Shown in pieces: positions 11,250-24,463 of a DNA stretch of 64,000 nucleotides. This DNA comes from Prostheceraeus crozeri. Lineage: Eukaryota > Platyhelminthes > Polycladida > Euryleptidae. The position numbers were made by a program, and so were the translations under genes. The notes beneath the pieces were generated by a model. It made no database searches, had not been told where the DNA came from, and worked only from the letters and a program-made list of their open reading frames with translations. Each line of letters opens with the position of its first letter. Positions within the stretch are counted from its first letter, which is position 1. The DNA is taken from NCBI GenBank assembly GCA_907163375.1, contig CAJQUW010006804.1:248001-312000 (forward strand), written 5' to 3'.

Positions 11250-12771
11250 CTCAGTGACAAAAAGACTGACCCGTGCAGAAGTCTTTGCGCCCCTGTTATC
11301 AGATCTAAATATTCACAATTTTCAGAATACTATCTGTTCTTCTGAGGTGTACTAACATTTTCGATGAGTTTTGCAATCGATGAGATATCTATACAACTTT
11401 GTAATGGAACGATAATTAATGTCACATAGAGATACGACTTCCTTAATCAATTTGAATAAGAATTCAGGTCGTGCAGAAATCTTTGCGCTTTTGAATTGTA
11501 TCATTTCAAATGACAATTACATGTAACTTGCTATAACCAAACTTAAATACATTCTATGATAATCATCGATAAAAACAAGACTGTAAATCATAAAAATGCA
11601 TGGTAGCATTGATGACCGTCCTCGATCGGGCAGACCTCGCATCTTGTCGAAGAGAATGGAGCGTCGGATGATAATAACTTCAAAGATGAACCCTGATTTG
11701 ACAGCCAACCTTCTGAAAAACAAACTTTTTGTTGACAATTCAGTATATGTTGATACAGTGAAACGTACCCTACGACGGTAGGGGTTATTTGGACGGATTG
11801 CCGTCAGAAAACCTCTTTTGTCTAAAAAGAACACCAAGTCTCGTTCGGAGTGTTGTCGACAACGTCTTTCTTGGGATTATGATAGATGGAGCAGTCATTT
11901 TTTCTGATGAGTGCAAGCTTGAGTTGATTCCAAACCGACGTTTCTACGTTCGCCGAAGTATCGGCAACATATTAAAGGCCAAATATATCCGCCCATCAGT
12001 AAAATTCTCTCCTTCTCTTATGATATGGGGAGCCATTCGAGGCTACGGTGCTCGTGTTTTGGTGAGATGTGCCAAAAATGTCGATTCGCGCGAATATCAA
12101 AGGGTGCTTGACGTTGCATTACCACATATTTATGCTCCGTCGAACATACTTCAGCAAGATGGTGCTCCAGCCCATACATCTGCGTCTACTAAGAAATATT
12201 TTCAAGATAACAATGTCCGAGTGCTGCAGCCATGGCCTGCCCAAAGTCCAGATCTTTCTGTTATTGAGAACGTGTGGCGAATTTTGAAAGAAAATGTTTT
12301 TAGAAGAAATCCTACAACTATCGACTCATTATGGGAGATGGCTGTTGAGGAGTGGAACAACATTCCAAGAGAACAAATTCGTTTCTTGTATAATTCAATC
12401 CCGAGAAGGTTGAAAGCTGTTCTGGCCGCAAAAGGTGGTCATACGAAATACTGACTTAGTGCACGTACGCTTCACATTATGGTTATTATATAAGAATATA
12501 ATCTTATGAGATTAATTCGTTTTATTCCTTTCAAATGTAATATAATTAAAGGCGCAAAGACTTTTGCTCGACTGAAATTGTAGTATACCTGAAATGATCA
12601 ATCATATATCTATGAATCATTCCACTTTGACTACGTAAACAAAAGTATTAAAAGAAAGTCTACAAGAGCTATCCATTTGACCTCTTTTCTAATGAATAAA
12701 TTTGATTTGATAAGCTTTTGAAGATAATGATAACATTTAAGGTCACTAGCGCAAGAACTTCTGCACGGGTC
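11250..12771 (+). mobile_element. Tc1-like DNA transposon with IR/DR ends
   Basis: The left end is TA followed by ctcagtgacaaaaagactg. Four copies of the motif gtgcagaa(g)tctttgcgc are found: 11270-11292 and 11468-11488 in one orientation, 12551-12572 and 12749-12771 in the other. This is the double-repeat (IR/DR) architecture of some Tc1 elements. The right outermost bases, opposite cagtgacaaaaaga, are missing; the element stops exactly where the 3' LTR starts, so its right end is truncated. Confidence 0.88.
11596..12454 (+). pseudogene. Tc1-like transposase, frameshifted (DD35E spacing)
   Basis: The first segment, 11596-11781, carries the GRPR linker (DDRPRSGRPR) and part of the second DNA-binding helix; the first helix-turn-helix upstream is not recognisable. 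After a stop and frame change, 11789-12454 holds the catalytic domain: FSDECKLEL with the first Asp, LQQDGAPAHTS with the second, and SPDLSVIENVW with the Glu. I count 35 residues between the second Asp and the Glu rather than the 34 of typical Tc1. The protein would cut and paste the element at TA sites, but the frameshift, the lost N-terminus and the truncated right end make this copy inactive. Confidence 0.88.
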
Positions 12772-13040
12772 TGTACATGTAAATGACTAGGTCCTTTTTT
12801 CAAACTGTCGTTATATACTCATTTCACTTGGTAACTTAGTGAAGTACACACGTTTGAGTTGTCTTTCGTGACTGGACTGCCAACTAGTCGGTGAGCTATT
12901 TGTCATTTTTGTGTGCACGTTATTTTAACTTTTTTGTAATACGCCCATGTATTTTGCAGAAACCGTCTCAATAAGGCTTTCTTTGGTGAAAATATATACC
13001 TTGTAAAAGCACCTGGATAGTTTCATAGACGCGTTTTACA
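12772..13040 (+). repeat. 3' LTR of the BEL/Pao element
   Basis: 269 bp, TG to CA, nearly identical to 5849-6119. A polypurine tract should lie directly upstream but is absent, because the upstream neighbour is the truncated right end of the Tc1-like element. Confidence 0.92.
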
Positions 13041-13394
13041 AGTAGTATGATACGCGTAAAAATGTATTTATTTCAATTCATTTGCTCTTTTTCAATCAAT
13101 TAATTGAAATAGATATCAGCAAACAATTAATGAATTGTAGCTGCAACTTTATGCAATCAATTTATTGACAAAGATGACTAGCATCTGCAATTAATAATTA
13201 ACTGAAGAATCCAGGGCAGAAGCTGAGCAGACATTGAACAGCCTGCAACTGGTGATGAAACTTCAGCAGCGTTACTATTCCCCCTAACTGAAGAGGCTTG
13301 GACAGCGTTGACATAGCGTCATTGTGACATAGTCAGACTTTTCTGAAGCGCTGTGGTACTTTTAGCTTGGAACACTTCCTAAGACTTCCATTGA

Positions 13395-13466
13395 TGCTTT
13401 CGGGGCTGGACCTCTGGATCAAGAGATCGTTAGGCCAAGCACTTAGCCACTGCACCGCGGAGACTG
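13395..13466 (-). repeat. tRNA-like sequence, probably SINE head
   Basis: On the minus strand a box A (gtgcagtggctaagtgcttgg) and a box B (ggtccagcccc) are spaced as in a tRNA. The B box lacks the usual TTCGA core, so a decayed SINE or tRNA pseudogene is likelier than a functional tRNA. Confidence 0.45.
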
Positions 13467-13469
13467 CGA

Positions 13470-15480
13470 CATCTTGCAGCTTTGACTTTGATATTTGTTG
13501 CAATACTTCTTGAACAATGAATGGACTTCTAGATAATAGAGGGTTTGGTTTCTGTGATGTCGCATCCTGTTGCTTGAGGCCGATGGTACAGGCATTAATC
13601 GATTAGACTTTTAGTCGATATTAGAGAGGTGTAAAAATCATGCACGCATGTCTGCATAAGGCGGATCTAATTTAAACGTCATTCCAGACGCTTACTATAT
13701 ACTTAGTATATCTTCCAATAGTCGTCGGTCTCCAATAGACGCCAGGTCTCAATGATTCAATATTTGAAGAACAGTACAAAGGCCAAGAATATGCTCTGTA
13801 TACCATACTTGGTATACGCTGTAGAACATACTGGTATACCAACTATCAGGTGAGTCGGAAGATGATATTTGTGACTCTGACTACAGTTGGTGTGACTCTG
13901 ATGAAAACAATTATTTGTATGTTCTGATGGAGCCTCTTGTAAAGTAGATATGCAAGTGTTTGAAAACTACTTTTTTTCTTTACAGAAAATGTGCGATTAT
14001 TATAGAAATTACTCCAAATATCTTAGCCTAGATCTCAAGCAACAAGGCCTAATTACTTTAAAATGTGTAAGCTAACTTGCACTATGTGAAATAACACTAA
14101 CGATAAAAATAACATTTTTTGACTTAAATGCAACTGAACGCCGGGTTTCCCATAGGCGCCGGGTCAGTTAAACCTTTGAAAATACAAGCCGGGGGCTTAT
14201 ATTTTAAGATACAAAGAAAAAATGTCAAACCAAAAATTCTTTAAAGGCAGGTAATTTATTGTAATAGGAAATTGAAGCAGTCAATTAATTGATTCGATTG
14301 AAATTGGAACTACTAAGCATTTTTGATAGTCGATGGCAATTAGTGGGCCTATATTTTCATTTGCAGTGAGATATGCTGCAATTCGAAATTTCCGATGGGA
14401 CTATTGCATCGAGGTGAAATGTCGTTTGTTGAATTTAATTATGATAATAATTTCAACTCCGGGAGAAGGTCGCGACTGTATCAGCGTGTCTGTGTCAATA
14501 ACTACTTCATCGATAGTCCAGCGAACACTAATTCTTAACGACAGCTCACTCAGCTCTTATTAACAACGATTTGCCGCTCTGATTTGTCATAGTTCGCGTG
14601 ACTCGCTCCATCTAAATAGTTGTCCAACTCAACCACGCTTGTAAAACAACTCGCCGATCATCATGTAATGAAGATGAATGTCCAATGTTACCGGGATCGC
14701 ATCATACTTCGTAATTCATGAATTAAAAGAGAGGACATCGATGGCCGAAGAACTGGTGATCATTTTAAGATATCTTAGCCTTACTGCACATGATGCTATC
14801 ATCATAATTTTTACGACGAGGTTAAAATGGCATTTATTGAATTCAAATGTTGATTGGGGAGCTATGTTGAATTCATGGTTGATTTCGTTTTTATCTTTGA
14901 ACAAAATTAACCCTTGCTTAAATTATATTCAAAATTAAAGTTTTTTCTTGAAAAAAAATGTTTTTATCAAATGCAATTTGCGAGCGTTCTAGACATCGTA
15001 CGGGGTTGGGAAGCGCATTGATCTCCTCTTTCTTTTGGTTAAAATTTTTGCCGAAATGGGATCATGTTGACCTAAAGGACGCGGATCGAAGTGCCCTCAA
15101 AAGAACACAATGTGTATGAATGGGTTAAATTAGGCCTATGGTCTAACTTTCCTATTGAAGTTTAGCAATTTATTCATAATTCTGCAGGAGTTAGCATACC
15201 AGCATAAGTCTTGAACAAGCATTACTGTGCAATAGAACCTTTCATTCAAGTTTAGTTTCATTCTGCAAGGTTTTGAAAGGAGTTTTTATTCCTTTTGGCT
15301 TTCGTTAAGTTTGTTTTCGAACGTGTCATTGTGTTTGGGGTCGGCCTTTTCGACAGGGTCCACCAGGCCTCCATTGGATATTGAACTTCTTGAAATATCC
15401 ATGGATATTGTGGAGATTTTATTTCTTTTGATGAATATTTCCAAAATTGCTGGTGCAATAATTTCAAATGAAAAACTATT
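13470..15480. other. Non-coding stretch
   Basis: No recognisable gene. It includes a cluster of ggtatac/gtatacc near 13790-13850 and a short GC-rich block with two cgccggg motifs at 14139-14165. Possible remnants of the LINE that follows lie from about 15300. Confidence 0.4.
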
Positions 15481-16430
15481 GTTTTTCAAATTATGGCGAA
15501 TTTAATAATGCAACAAAATATCACAAAGTTTCAAGTGAACTCAATATGAAAATGTATTTCATCAAAATGAAAATGTGTTTACATCATCTATGTGATTGGT
15601 TAAACTCGAACAGGCTAAAAGTAAACATTGAAAAGACTGAATTATTTGTATGTGGATCAAGGTATCGCATTCGTTCTCTGAATTCTTTGTCCATTGATGT
15701 CTGTGACATATGTGCACCTCTGTCCCCATGTGTGCGAACTTTAGGAGTATATTTGACAATATTTTATCATTTGAAAACAATATTAGCAATGTTTGTAAGA
15801 AATCCTTTTTATTTCTACGTAATTTGTATCGCATAAGGTCTTTTATCGATGATAGGACGGCTGAAACAATTGTGTGTGCATTTATTTTCACAAACATAGA
15901 TTATTGTAATTCCCTCTTCGCTGGTTGTAGTAAAGCATCAATTAATCGATCACAAAAAATTCAGAATGCGTGTGCCCGATAAGTCCGTCGACTCCCCAGA
16001 TCGGCTCATATATCAGAGACCCTCAGAGAACCGCATTGGCTGCCAGTACGCTTGAGGATTCCTTTCAAGATCTGTTGTCTCGTGCATAAATGCTTATACG
16101 GCAATGCACCGGTGTACCTAAAAGATCTGCTGAAAATGTCAACATCAGCCAGCATGTCAATCTCACTGAGGTCACAGAATGCACCTGTACTCCATCTTCC
16201 ACGTCTATATTCGATGAGTGCCAAGGGAGCTTCCTCCATTGCTGGTCCGACGTTTTGGAACAGTCTGCCTCCGGATTTAAGATGTATGGATAACTTACCG
16301 ACTTTTCGTCGGAGACTAAAAACATTCTTTTTTGCGCGCATCTATTCACTTTTTCTATCTTTACTTATGTCCTCACATTGAATGTTTTGTACAGATTTTG
16401 TGGTTAAATATACATTATTTCGAGTTTGAT
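15480..16430 (+). pseudogene. LINE reverse transcriptase, C-terminal part (CR1/Jockey-like), decayed
   Basis: The frame at 15468-15836 contains WLNSNRLKVNIEKTE followed by a LGVYL block, the thumb region of non-LTR reverse transcriptases. After a frameshift, 15710-15982 and (behind a TAA) 16052-16381 continue with the DYCNSLFAG block and HWLPVRLRIPFKIC, then YLKDLL and GPTFWNSLPPDLR, which is the usual C-terminal end of CR1/Jockey-group LINEs. The palm motifs with the catalytic Asp residues and the endonuclease are absent. At least one frameshift and one stop; a 5'-truncated dead copy. Confidence 0.85.
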
Positions 16431-19218
16431 TAGTGACTGCCTAAAGCATGTTCAAAACAACTTGAGATGAGGCTGGATATCTACTGAGGCAACACTTCCG
16501 CGCATATGATCTAGCTGATTGTTAGATGCACCACTTGGTGCGCCGATTCCTTTAACAATGAATACGAGGCTTTAGACGTCGACACCGTAATGGTATGCTC
16601 ACAGTATTCTAGCCACTCAATATTACAAGGGCATAGAATTGCATTTCAATTGTGAATTTACTTTAATTTCGTTTTATTATTATGCACGCCTTCTGCATTT
16701 TTTATGTAGTGAAGCATCTACCCGTTGACCGGCATGAACGCAAATCAGTCCTTTTTAGGACTAACATTATTAATTATTGTATTAGTAAGCATTATATTCT
16801 ATTATAAATGGCTACTGGGATGACTTTCATCATCGTATGAGAATTATTAATTATTGTGCAAGTTATCACTATGTTGCTTTGTTATTTCTTTTGAGCACAC
16901 TAACCTGACATTTTCCCTATTTACCAGAGCAAACAAGTACTTTCAGCAAACAAATCGTGAGTTGTGTCTATGTTGAAAGATGTGAACTAGGCCTGCTAAT
17001 GAGTCTCATGAGGTTGGATGCAGCTCAATTGGTAAGTATTCTACGTATATTTTTTTAATATTTGCTCGTATAGCCAGAGCATTCTGTAAGAGTCCCAAAT
17101 TTTTTGGCGATCAGAATATTGGTGCAGATGTTGCTTTAGTCAATATAATGTAGGCCTATTCATCGCAATGACTGCATAACAACGACGATTGCATTTCATT
17201 ATTATGCAACCACGTGATTTTCCAGTGCTGCTACGAGTCAAATTTCTCATTTACAATGCTTGTTTTCATTATTTTGTGCTTTGAAAATAGATAATTAGCA
17301 TTATTACAAACTTTTAAGTAAACAGCTGCGCGTATTGCTTCAGAATAGGAGAACATGATTTTTTGCATTTCATTAGCTCAATTTAAATACTCAATTTTAG
17401 TTTAGTGCAATATAAATGCGGTAGTTCTCTCAAGTGCATATAAATAGTTAATAAGAGCAAGATTGCAGCAGCGAACGCGACTTTCGTAGAATTATTGACA
17501 TTCCATTACGCTTATAGGTCAAACGATCTGTGTATATCAATAGACATAAACGGAGCAGTAGCCAGTCCGCTGTCCGGCCGACTTCTGGATTGGTTACTAA
17601 TGTTGACTTCTGCCGAAGTTGAGATTCAGAATATAGCAGAATGTCTGCATACTTGTCTCATAGTTGTCCGAATGAGACAAAAGCTATCTCACATCACATA
17701 TCAAATTACTAATAAATCAACGATGGATATGTACTTGCCTCACTATTTGGGGCTGTGCAGAATCATAGAGTAAGTATATTAGGTAGAGCGGTAACTCCGC
17801 ATTTATTAAATCCCCAATGTGTATACACTTTCGATTTCATTAAATGAACTCAAGGGAGATAGAGCAGGAATTGTTTCATAATGTGATATATGGAAATTTT
17901 ACATTTTTCAGAAATTACAACGGAATTGAGTGATCATGATTGTAATGCTCAACCTCAACAGTATTTTCGTAAGCGAGATCATATCATAAGCAACCTACCA
18001 CTGGTAGAGCAAAATAAAAGAATCAAAGACAATGATTTCACTTAACTTTGAAAGATGTAAATGGTTCCACATCAATATTCAGATTCAAGAAATGAAACAT
18101 GAATTTAGTGAATCATAAAATCATGCAGGTGAAAATTGAATAAAAAATTTGAAATTTCAGCCAAGAAAGCACGAATAATATCGCGACTTTAATTCCATCA
18201 TAATGCGGATCATGAAATTCCCTTGATAATCAGCATAGTTTCCGCTTAGCTACGATGCTTATTAGCAAATATTCATTCCTTTTGATATCCGACTTGTGTC
18301 ATACTACTTATATAGGAGAGTCATCTTGGTATATAAATTGGCAAAATTTTGACTTTTTTTAGAACTGCTCAAATAATTTTTTTGGACCACGGGAACGTAA
18401 TCTCCGCAAGAAACTGAATCTTTTCATATAAAAAATTTCACTGTATTTGAGTCGACACTGTACCTATATATCCCTACTCTATGCAGCCAAATAAAAAATG
18501 AAATACAGACATGAAGGCAAAATATACTGGAAAGCTTTAATGACCATAAGAAACGAGGAATTCGGCGCTCCGCATGATAATAATTAATCTTGTTTCCTAA
18601 CACGGCTAAGGTTCCGAATAAGATCAACGTCAGCGTTCATAACTGCTTGAGATATTGCACCTCTTTGATTGTTTAAAAAAAATTCTGTCATATAAAACTG
18701 TCATCATTTATCTGCAATATCAGTAAAAATTATCAAAAAGCCACATTGCAAAGCACAGAATGATCATCTTACCATTTTCTTTTTTGTGCATGCTATATTA
18801 TGTGATGGTATGCGGTAATGTGCATATATAGTCATAACATGGCAGCATGATTTTATAACATAATATATCGCTAATAAAACATTAATAATGCGCTGGGTGA
18901 TATCGCTCAAACCACATAATAAAATAAATATGAGTGAGATTGATGAAAATAATCATATAAATGCACATACACATACATGCACATCATTATACAGTAGTGT
19001 CTATTACCCTGTCATAATTGAAGACTATTTGAAAGATGCACACTTTGTCATGCATCATGTATGGTATGTATGAATTTTGAGAGACAGAAGCTAACTTCAT
19101 TTCACAATTACACCTGAGAAATGGATGGTTTATCTTCAAATATTTGACAATCCTCATTGAATTGTTTATCATGAAAATTGAAGGGAAAGGGTGTCACTCA
19201 TTTCTTCGTTTTTTGATT
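16431..19218. other. Non-coding AT-rich stretch
   Basis: The longest frame, 92 codons at 17495-17773, is not recognised and may be chance. No structured RNA or clear repeat was seen. Confidence 0.4.
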
Positions 19219-20090
<872 letters not shown>

Positions 20091-20093
20091 ATG

Positions 20094-20168
20094 TGCGGCT
20101 GGTAGGATTCGAACCTACGACCAAGGCTACCTAGACCTGTGCTCTACCAACTGCGCTACGAACCACTT
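20094..20168 (-). tRNA. tRNA-like gene or pseudogene (minus strand)
   Basis: On the minus strand box A (tagcgcagttggtagagc) and box B (ggttcgaatcc) are perfect. The T arm pairs well (gtagg with cctac). The acceptor stem is poor, with two wobbles and a mismatch at the seventh pair. The anticodon stem holds only four pairs around a loop ctaggta, which would give anticodon AGG (Pro), but base 37 is a pyrimidine. A tRNA pseudogene or SINE head is more likely than a working tRNA. Confidence 0.5.
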
Positions 20169-20668
20169 ATGCAACTGTGTCAATTGGCAGGATCAAATCC
20201 TCACCACCATGAAACCTCACCGCATGAAAGAATGGTGTGGGTCTATTGGTACATAATAATCGCTAATATAAATCATGATTATTAACATTATATTTAATAA
20301 TGTTCTGCTTGCGAAAACAAACAATGGTAATTCATTTATTAGTAATTCACGGATCGGACCTTACGACACGGTCCATCATCACTAATGGTTTTCGAATTCT
20401 TTCATAATGTTCCAATCGTAACGATTCTACCAGGTTCGAAGAATTCAAATAGCTGCACACGTTCTGTCGACAAAATATATCCTTTTAATCACTAATTTGA
20501 AAGATAACTGGCGTCAGACAGAAAGCTCACAAAATTCTCAGCAGAGTTTGATGTGGTATGTGTCTCTCCAAAATATGATATCTGAACTTTACATGCATTG
20601 GCGTGTTTATCATTCAATCTCATAAGGACATAAGAACAATTAGTGACCTCCCACTTTTGTCTTAACTT

Positions 20669-20770
20669 AAAGGTCCATTCACACCGGACGCGGCGCGTAT
20701 ATTAAGGTTCTGAACAAAAATTGTGACCCGTGAGGACGCGCCATGTCCGTTGTGAATGGACCTTAGTTAA
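20669..20770. mobile_element. MITE with about 30-bp terminal inverted repeats
   Basis: The left end aaggtccattcacaccggac and the right end ccgttgtgaatggacctt are inverted repeats and extend inward to cggcgcg and cgcgcc. Total length is about 100 bp without coding capacity. Flanking cttaactt and agttaag look alike and may be a target duplication. Confidence 0.75.
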
Positions 20771-21820
20771 GTCTTGGTTTTAGGAGAAATCTTCAACGTA
20801 CATGAATGTCGTGGATTGATGATCATAAACTTTCAACTAATTTCTTGTGTTCACAATCTGGCATTGTTTGAGATTCGAAATTTCTACTGATTATTTGAAT
20901 CGAAAAAGATAATTGAAATAAATTCTTATTCCTCCCACATGAAAGTTCAAATAATATCTATTGTAAAATCACTTCAAGTAAGAATTAATTTTATCATTGA
21001 GATTAGAGATGCTAGAGCTTCACATTGGAGTCTAAAGGAGCTTTTGTCATTTGTGCTTAGATATTGGATGGGCAGTTCGGTAGAGTCACCGAGTCAGTTG
21101 CAAGCAATCAGTAGAATTTCTGGTGAACGAAAGGAGATGTAGCATTTGCGAGTTTCGAGCTCTAATTGAGCACAATTTTTGGCTTTCTACATTAAGAAAT
21201 TCTCGCGTGAATGAGGTCAATTATTGAGCGTGCAATTTGTAATACAATTTAACTTGGCCGCCATCACAGATAGCTGTGTTCCCAAGCGAACAATACGTCA
21301 GGAATAGTCAGTAATCCAACTTTAACTCGCAGACATCCGCACAAGCCTTCGCCTAAAATGCTGTTGTAAAGATCGCATGTTGAAGAGTGTTCAACACTAT
21401 TCTGCCAATTCTTGAAGTGGTTGATGGCTGAGAAGTAGACAAGAGACCGCCTTTGTCAACATATTGGCTGTCACGAAGTGTGCGTTCCGTCAGGTTTTAT
21501 CTGAAAAGAGGACTGTTGTAAATTTCCCAGAACGACATGATTGAAGTTAATTGGAATAGGAATTAAAGCGACATTTTAACATCATTTACATCATGTTAAG
21601 AGAAACAACGGTTCCCGTGGTATTCCTCACAAAAATCCATTTCCAATCATACTCAGTCTTGAGTCTCCTTTTGGCAATCATTTACGATATGCGTATCAGA
21701 CTTGCCACCGGCAGCCGTGGTTGGCATGCTCGTGCCACCTAACTGATCTCGGCATGTGTTACTCGGTTTTTATAACTTATTAAAATGACTTTTATTTTCA
21801 GGGGTACAAACCGAATTTTC
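20771..21820. other. Non-coding stretch
   Basis: Nothing recognised on either strand. Confidence 0.4.
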
Positions 21821-21823
21821 GCA

Positions 21824-21921
21824 ATATAGCAACATGACCGAGATAAGAATGGACAATGTTGGCTTGTTGATGGTCATTTCAGCCGATCGTTTAGTTACCG
21901 ATCTCGGTCATGTTGCTATAT
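21824..21921. repeat. Perfect 21-bp inverted repeat with 56-nt loop
   Basis: Arms 21824-21844 and 21901-21921 are exact complements (atatagcaacatgaccgaga plus t). No coding content. It could be a small fold-back element or a transcribed hairpin. Confidence 0.7.
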
Positions 21922-22749
21922 CTTGATTATATGTAGAATCATTACTGAAACATGCAACGGTTTTACTCGTAGGTTCTGCGTGCCTTTTAGAAATATATTA
22001 TTCTGAACACTTCAGCTCAATAAAACGTTTGACAGCAGCAACAAAATGTTTTTCAAGAATTACAGAAAAATAAACTCGCGCATTGATAAGATTTCATGAT
22101 ATAAACTATGAAGATCATTAGACTCAGAAAACGATAACGGTAGGTGGCATGAACATGTATTCAACTAATGGGGAAACCTTTGCCTGAAAAAATTATTCAT
22201 CGCATTTTTATGGACACCAAGCGAGCATGGGAATTGTCAAAATACATTGATTACACACACTGACCATATTACTATGTAATTACCATATTTAAGATTTCAA
22301 GCAGAAACGTAGGGCCTTAGGAAGAGGATACCTCAATATACATTATTTTGGAAATTAAGATTCTTTATTTATATAATCTTGCATGATGATTTCTTTATTT
22401 ATTTGGTGTAGGCTACAGATACACTTGGACTAAAATTATCTTATTTGTGACAAATAGGCCTTTCACTGATTGCGCAGTAGAGGTGCACCCTCATTACAAC
22501 ATTTGATTCATACCAAAGCCAAAAATAAGCCCTTGTAATAATTGAGCCAACGATTGCTTATTTTATGCATAATTCTGGCAATGCTATCATCTGACGTTGA
22601 TATCAAGAAGTGAAAATCTCTCCTTTCATCATGTTCCATTGTGACAGTGTCATCTACAATACTCGATTTTGAACATAATAAAGTAAAAAAAGTAAATGAA
22701 AGTTGTTTATGAGCCTTTCCTCTTTCTTCCATATGGCCATGAGTTGTTA

Positions 22750-22888
22750 TTTATCTCACTCTCATTCCTTTTGTGCTGAGTGTTTAGCAAGAATGCAGAG
22801 TGCACCTATTTTAGAAGTCTTATGTTTGACCCAACCAAGGTCTCCCGGATGCAGAGCGAACACTACCACAAGGTCACAGCGCGGTTAA
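22750..22888 (-). repeat. SINE-like copy
   Basis: On the minus strand a decayed tRNA-like head (gaccttgtggtagtgttcgc and a damaged B box) is followed by a body containing gcaaggtctcccgg-type sequence and ttgctaaacactcagcacaa. The body tail is shared with 19995-20035. From memory, this tail type is frequent in marine invertebrate SINEs; I cannot name the family. Confidence 0.5.
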
Positions 22889-24463
22889 TATTTCAACAAG
22901 CATATTATACAGTATAATCGATCCTCTCATCAATCATCGTCCGTAGCGATGTGCACATATTTTCGCATTACTACCATAGTATGTTTACGTTGGCTGCAAA
23001 TCTATAATAAAATATTTTACCTTTGAGGATACTACTGTATAAGTGTATTTTATCAACTTTACAGGCACCTTGCTTCACGCATCAAAGCAGCTGTTCAGGC
23101 TGTCGATTCATGCAATAAAATCGTCAATAAATAAAATGAAATACAAAATAAACAAAAGCTGTCAAGTTTTGTTTGGTCTCAAAACATTCCAAAAAGAATG
23201 TTTTTCAAATCTACTCCAGAGCTGCTCCAAGACCAGCTCTACACCAAATTCCTGATGTTTGAATTCCATGGTCATCAATATATTGATAATAACGTGTTTA
23301 CAAGAGATTTTACGCAGATTAATCTGTTGCACCAATTTCACAGAGAGTATATCAGAGGTACATGTGTCATTATGTTTCCATTTGCATGTGGATTTGAATT
23401 ATCATGTCAAGGTTATTAGATGGAAGTGTTTAAAAGCTCTCTCACTGACACTTTTCTATGAAACATTGGCGTTGTCTTCCACCTATTTCTATCCTAACAT
23501 TTTCAGAGACTTCGACCTGATGTGGCTGTATTGTTTCTCTGAAAGTAATCTTTCTCATCCTCAAATGGGAGAAACACAACAGTTAAATTAGTATTTGAGC
23601 TCCTCCCATTAAAGTTCCGTGCAACGAGTTCTTCTGTAATGTCCTATATCTTCCTCATCAGTTTCACAGTGGAATATCGACGTTATTCAGTCTTTCTGTG
23701 CGATCAGCAGAAAGTGTCTCTACCTGCATACATATCCATTAATCCAGATTTCTGCCATCCACTAATGCTAGAGGGTTATCAGTCAACGTCAATATGCATT
23801 GTACGTACATGCGGACTAAAAAAGTCAAAAATGATATTAATCCTGGCCGCTTATACATTTATTGCAAAACCGGAGAAAGAACTCTATTTGCCAGTTGAAC
23901 AAAGTGGTTTTCTAGTAAAAACAAAGAAAACATGCATCATCTATAATAGATCATTTGCAAAGAAAAATTTTACAAGAATATTTACCTCACGGTGTTGTCA
24001 TCATAACTGTCAAAGCGGTTCAATTGGGACTGAGAAACTGAAAGTGAAGACTGGATCGCTTCATTTTCTATCATATGAAAATGTTCATCCGTCGATTGGT
24101 CACTTCAACAGCAGCCGTCAACAGCATGCACACAATGGATAGCCAACAGAAGTCAACAATAACAACAACACACAATAGCTACTTCGGAAACAATCAAAAT
24201 CACATGCACACAGTTGTAGATGAACAATAAACAAACCTGTGTTCTGCTATTCAGATTATCAAAAAGCATTTTATACCATGTTATTACATGCTCAGGTACA
24301 GTTTGCTCTAAGCAACTTCCACCACTAATTTAAATGGACAAATAGCCTGACCACGATGAAGACAGTGTATAAATCCCAGGTCGCGAAGTAGGCGAGGATC
24401 TCTACGATTCTCTTGCCCGACTGGATTCATAGAAGAGCCTGCATTTCTAAATCTGTAGTGAAT
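22889..24463. other. Non-coding stretch with one unassigned frame
   Basis: A 167-codon frame at 23639-24142 (plus) is the longest here. It has no recognisable domain, its composition looks like translated AT-rich DNA, and no promoter or repeat context supports it. I treat it as chance. Confidence 0.4.

Larger units (their letters stand above)
5849..13040 (+). mobile_element. BEL/Pao LTR retrotransposon, defective, with nested Tc1 element
   Basis: Two direct LTRs enclose gag, zinc knuckles, protease region, reverse transcriptase with YVDD, RNase H and the start of an integrase, in the BEL/Pao order. The signatures are a DUF1759-like gag, a YVDDLL catalytic box and the IPRL(E)LTAA motif, here with a stop in place of E. 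Comparing the LTRs by eye gives six substitutions and two single-base indels, so the insertion is fairly young, yet the internal region has many stops and frameshifts. The integrase catalytic core and everything after it up to the 3' LTR are gone, replaced by a Tc1-like element. I found no target-site duplication (tagaa before, agtag after), so one flank may be rearranged. Confidence 0.93.

Noticed and set aside
17495..17773. 92-codon open frame as a possible small gene
   Set aside because: No recognisable similarity or context; kept only as unassigned.
20094..20168. A functional tRNA-Pro(AGG)
   Set aside because: Acceptor and anticodon stems are defective although both promoter boxes are good; reported only as tRNA-like.
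23639..24142. 167-codon open frame as a possible gene
   Set aside because: No domain, signal or codon pattern supports it; frames of this length occur by chance in AT-rich DNA and nothing nearby suggests a promoter.
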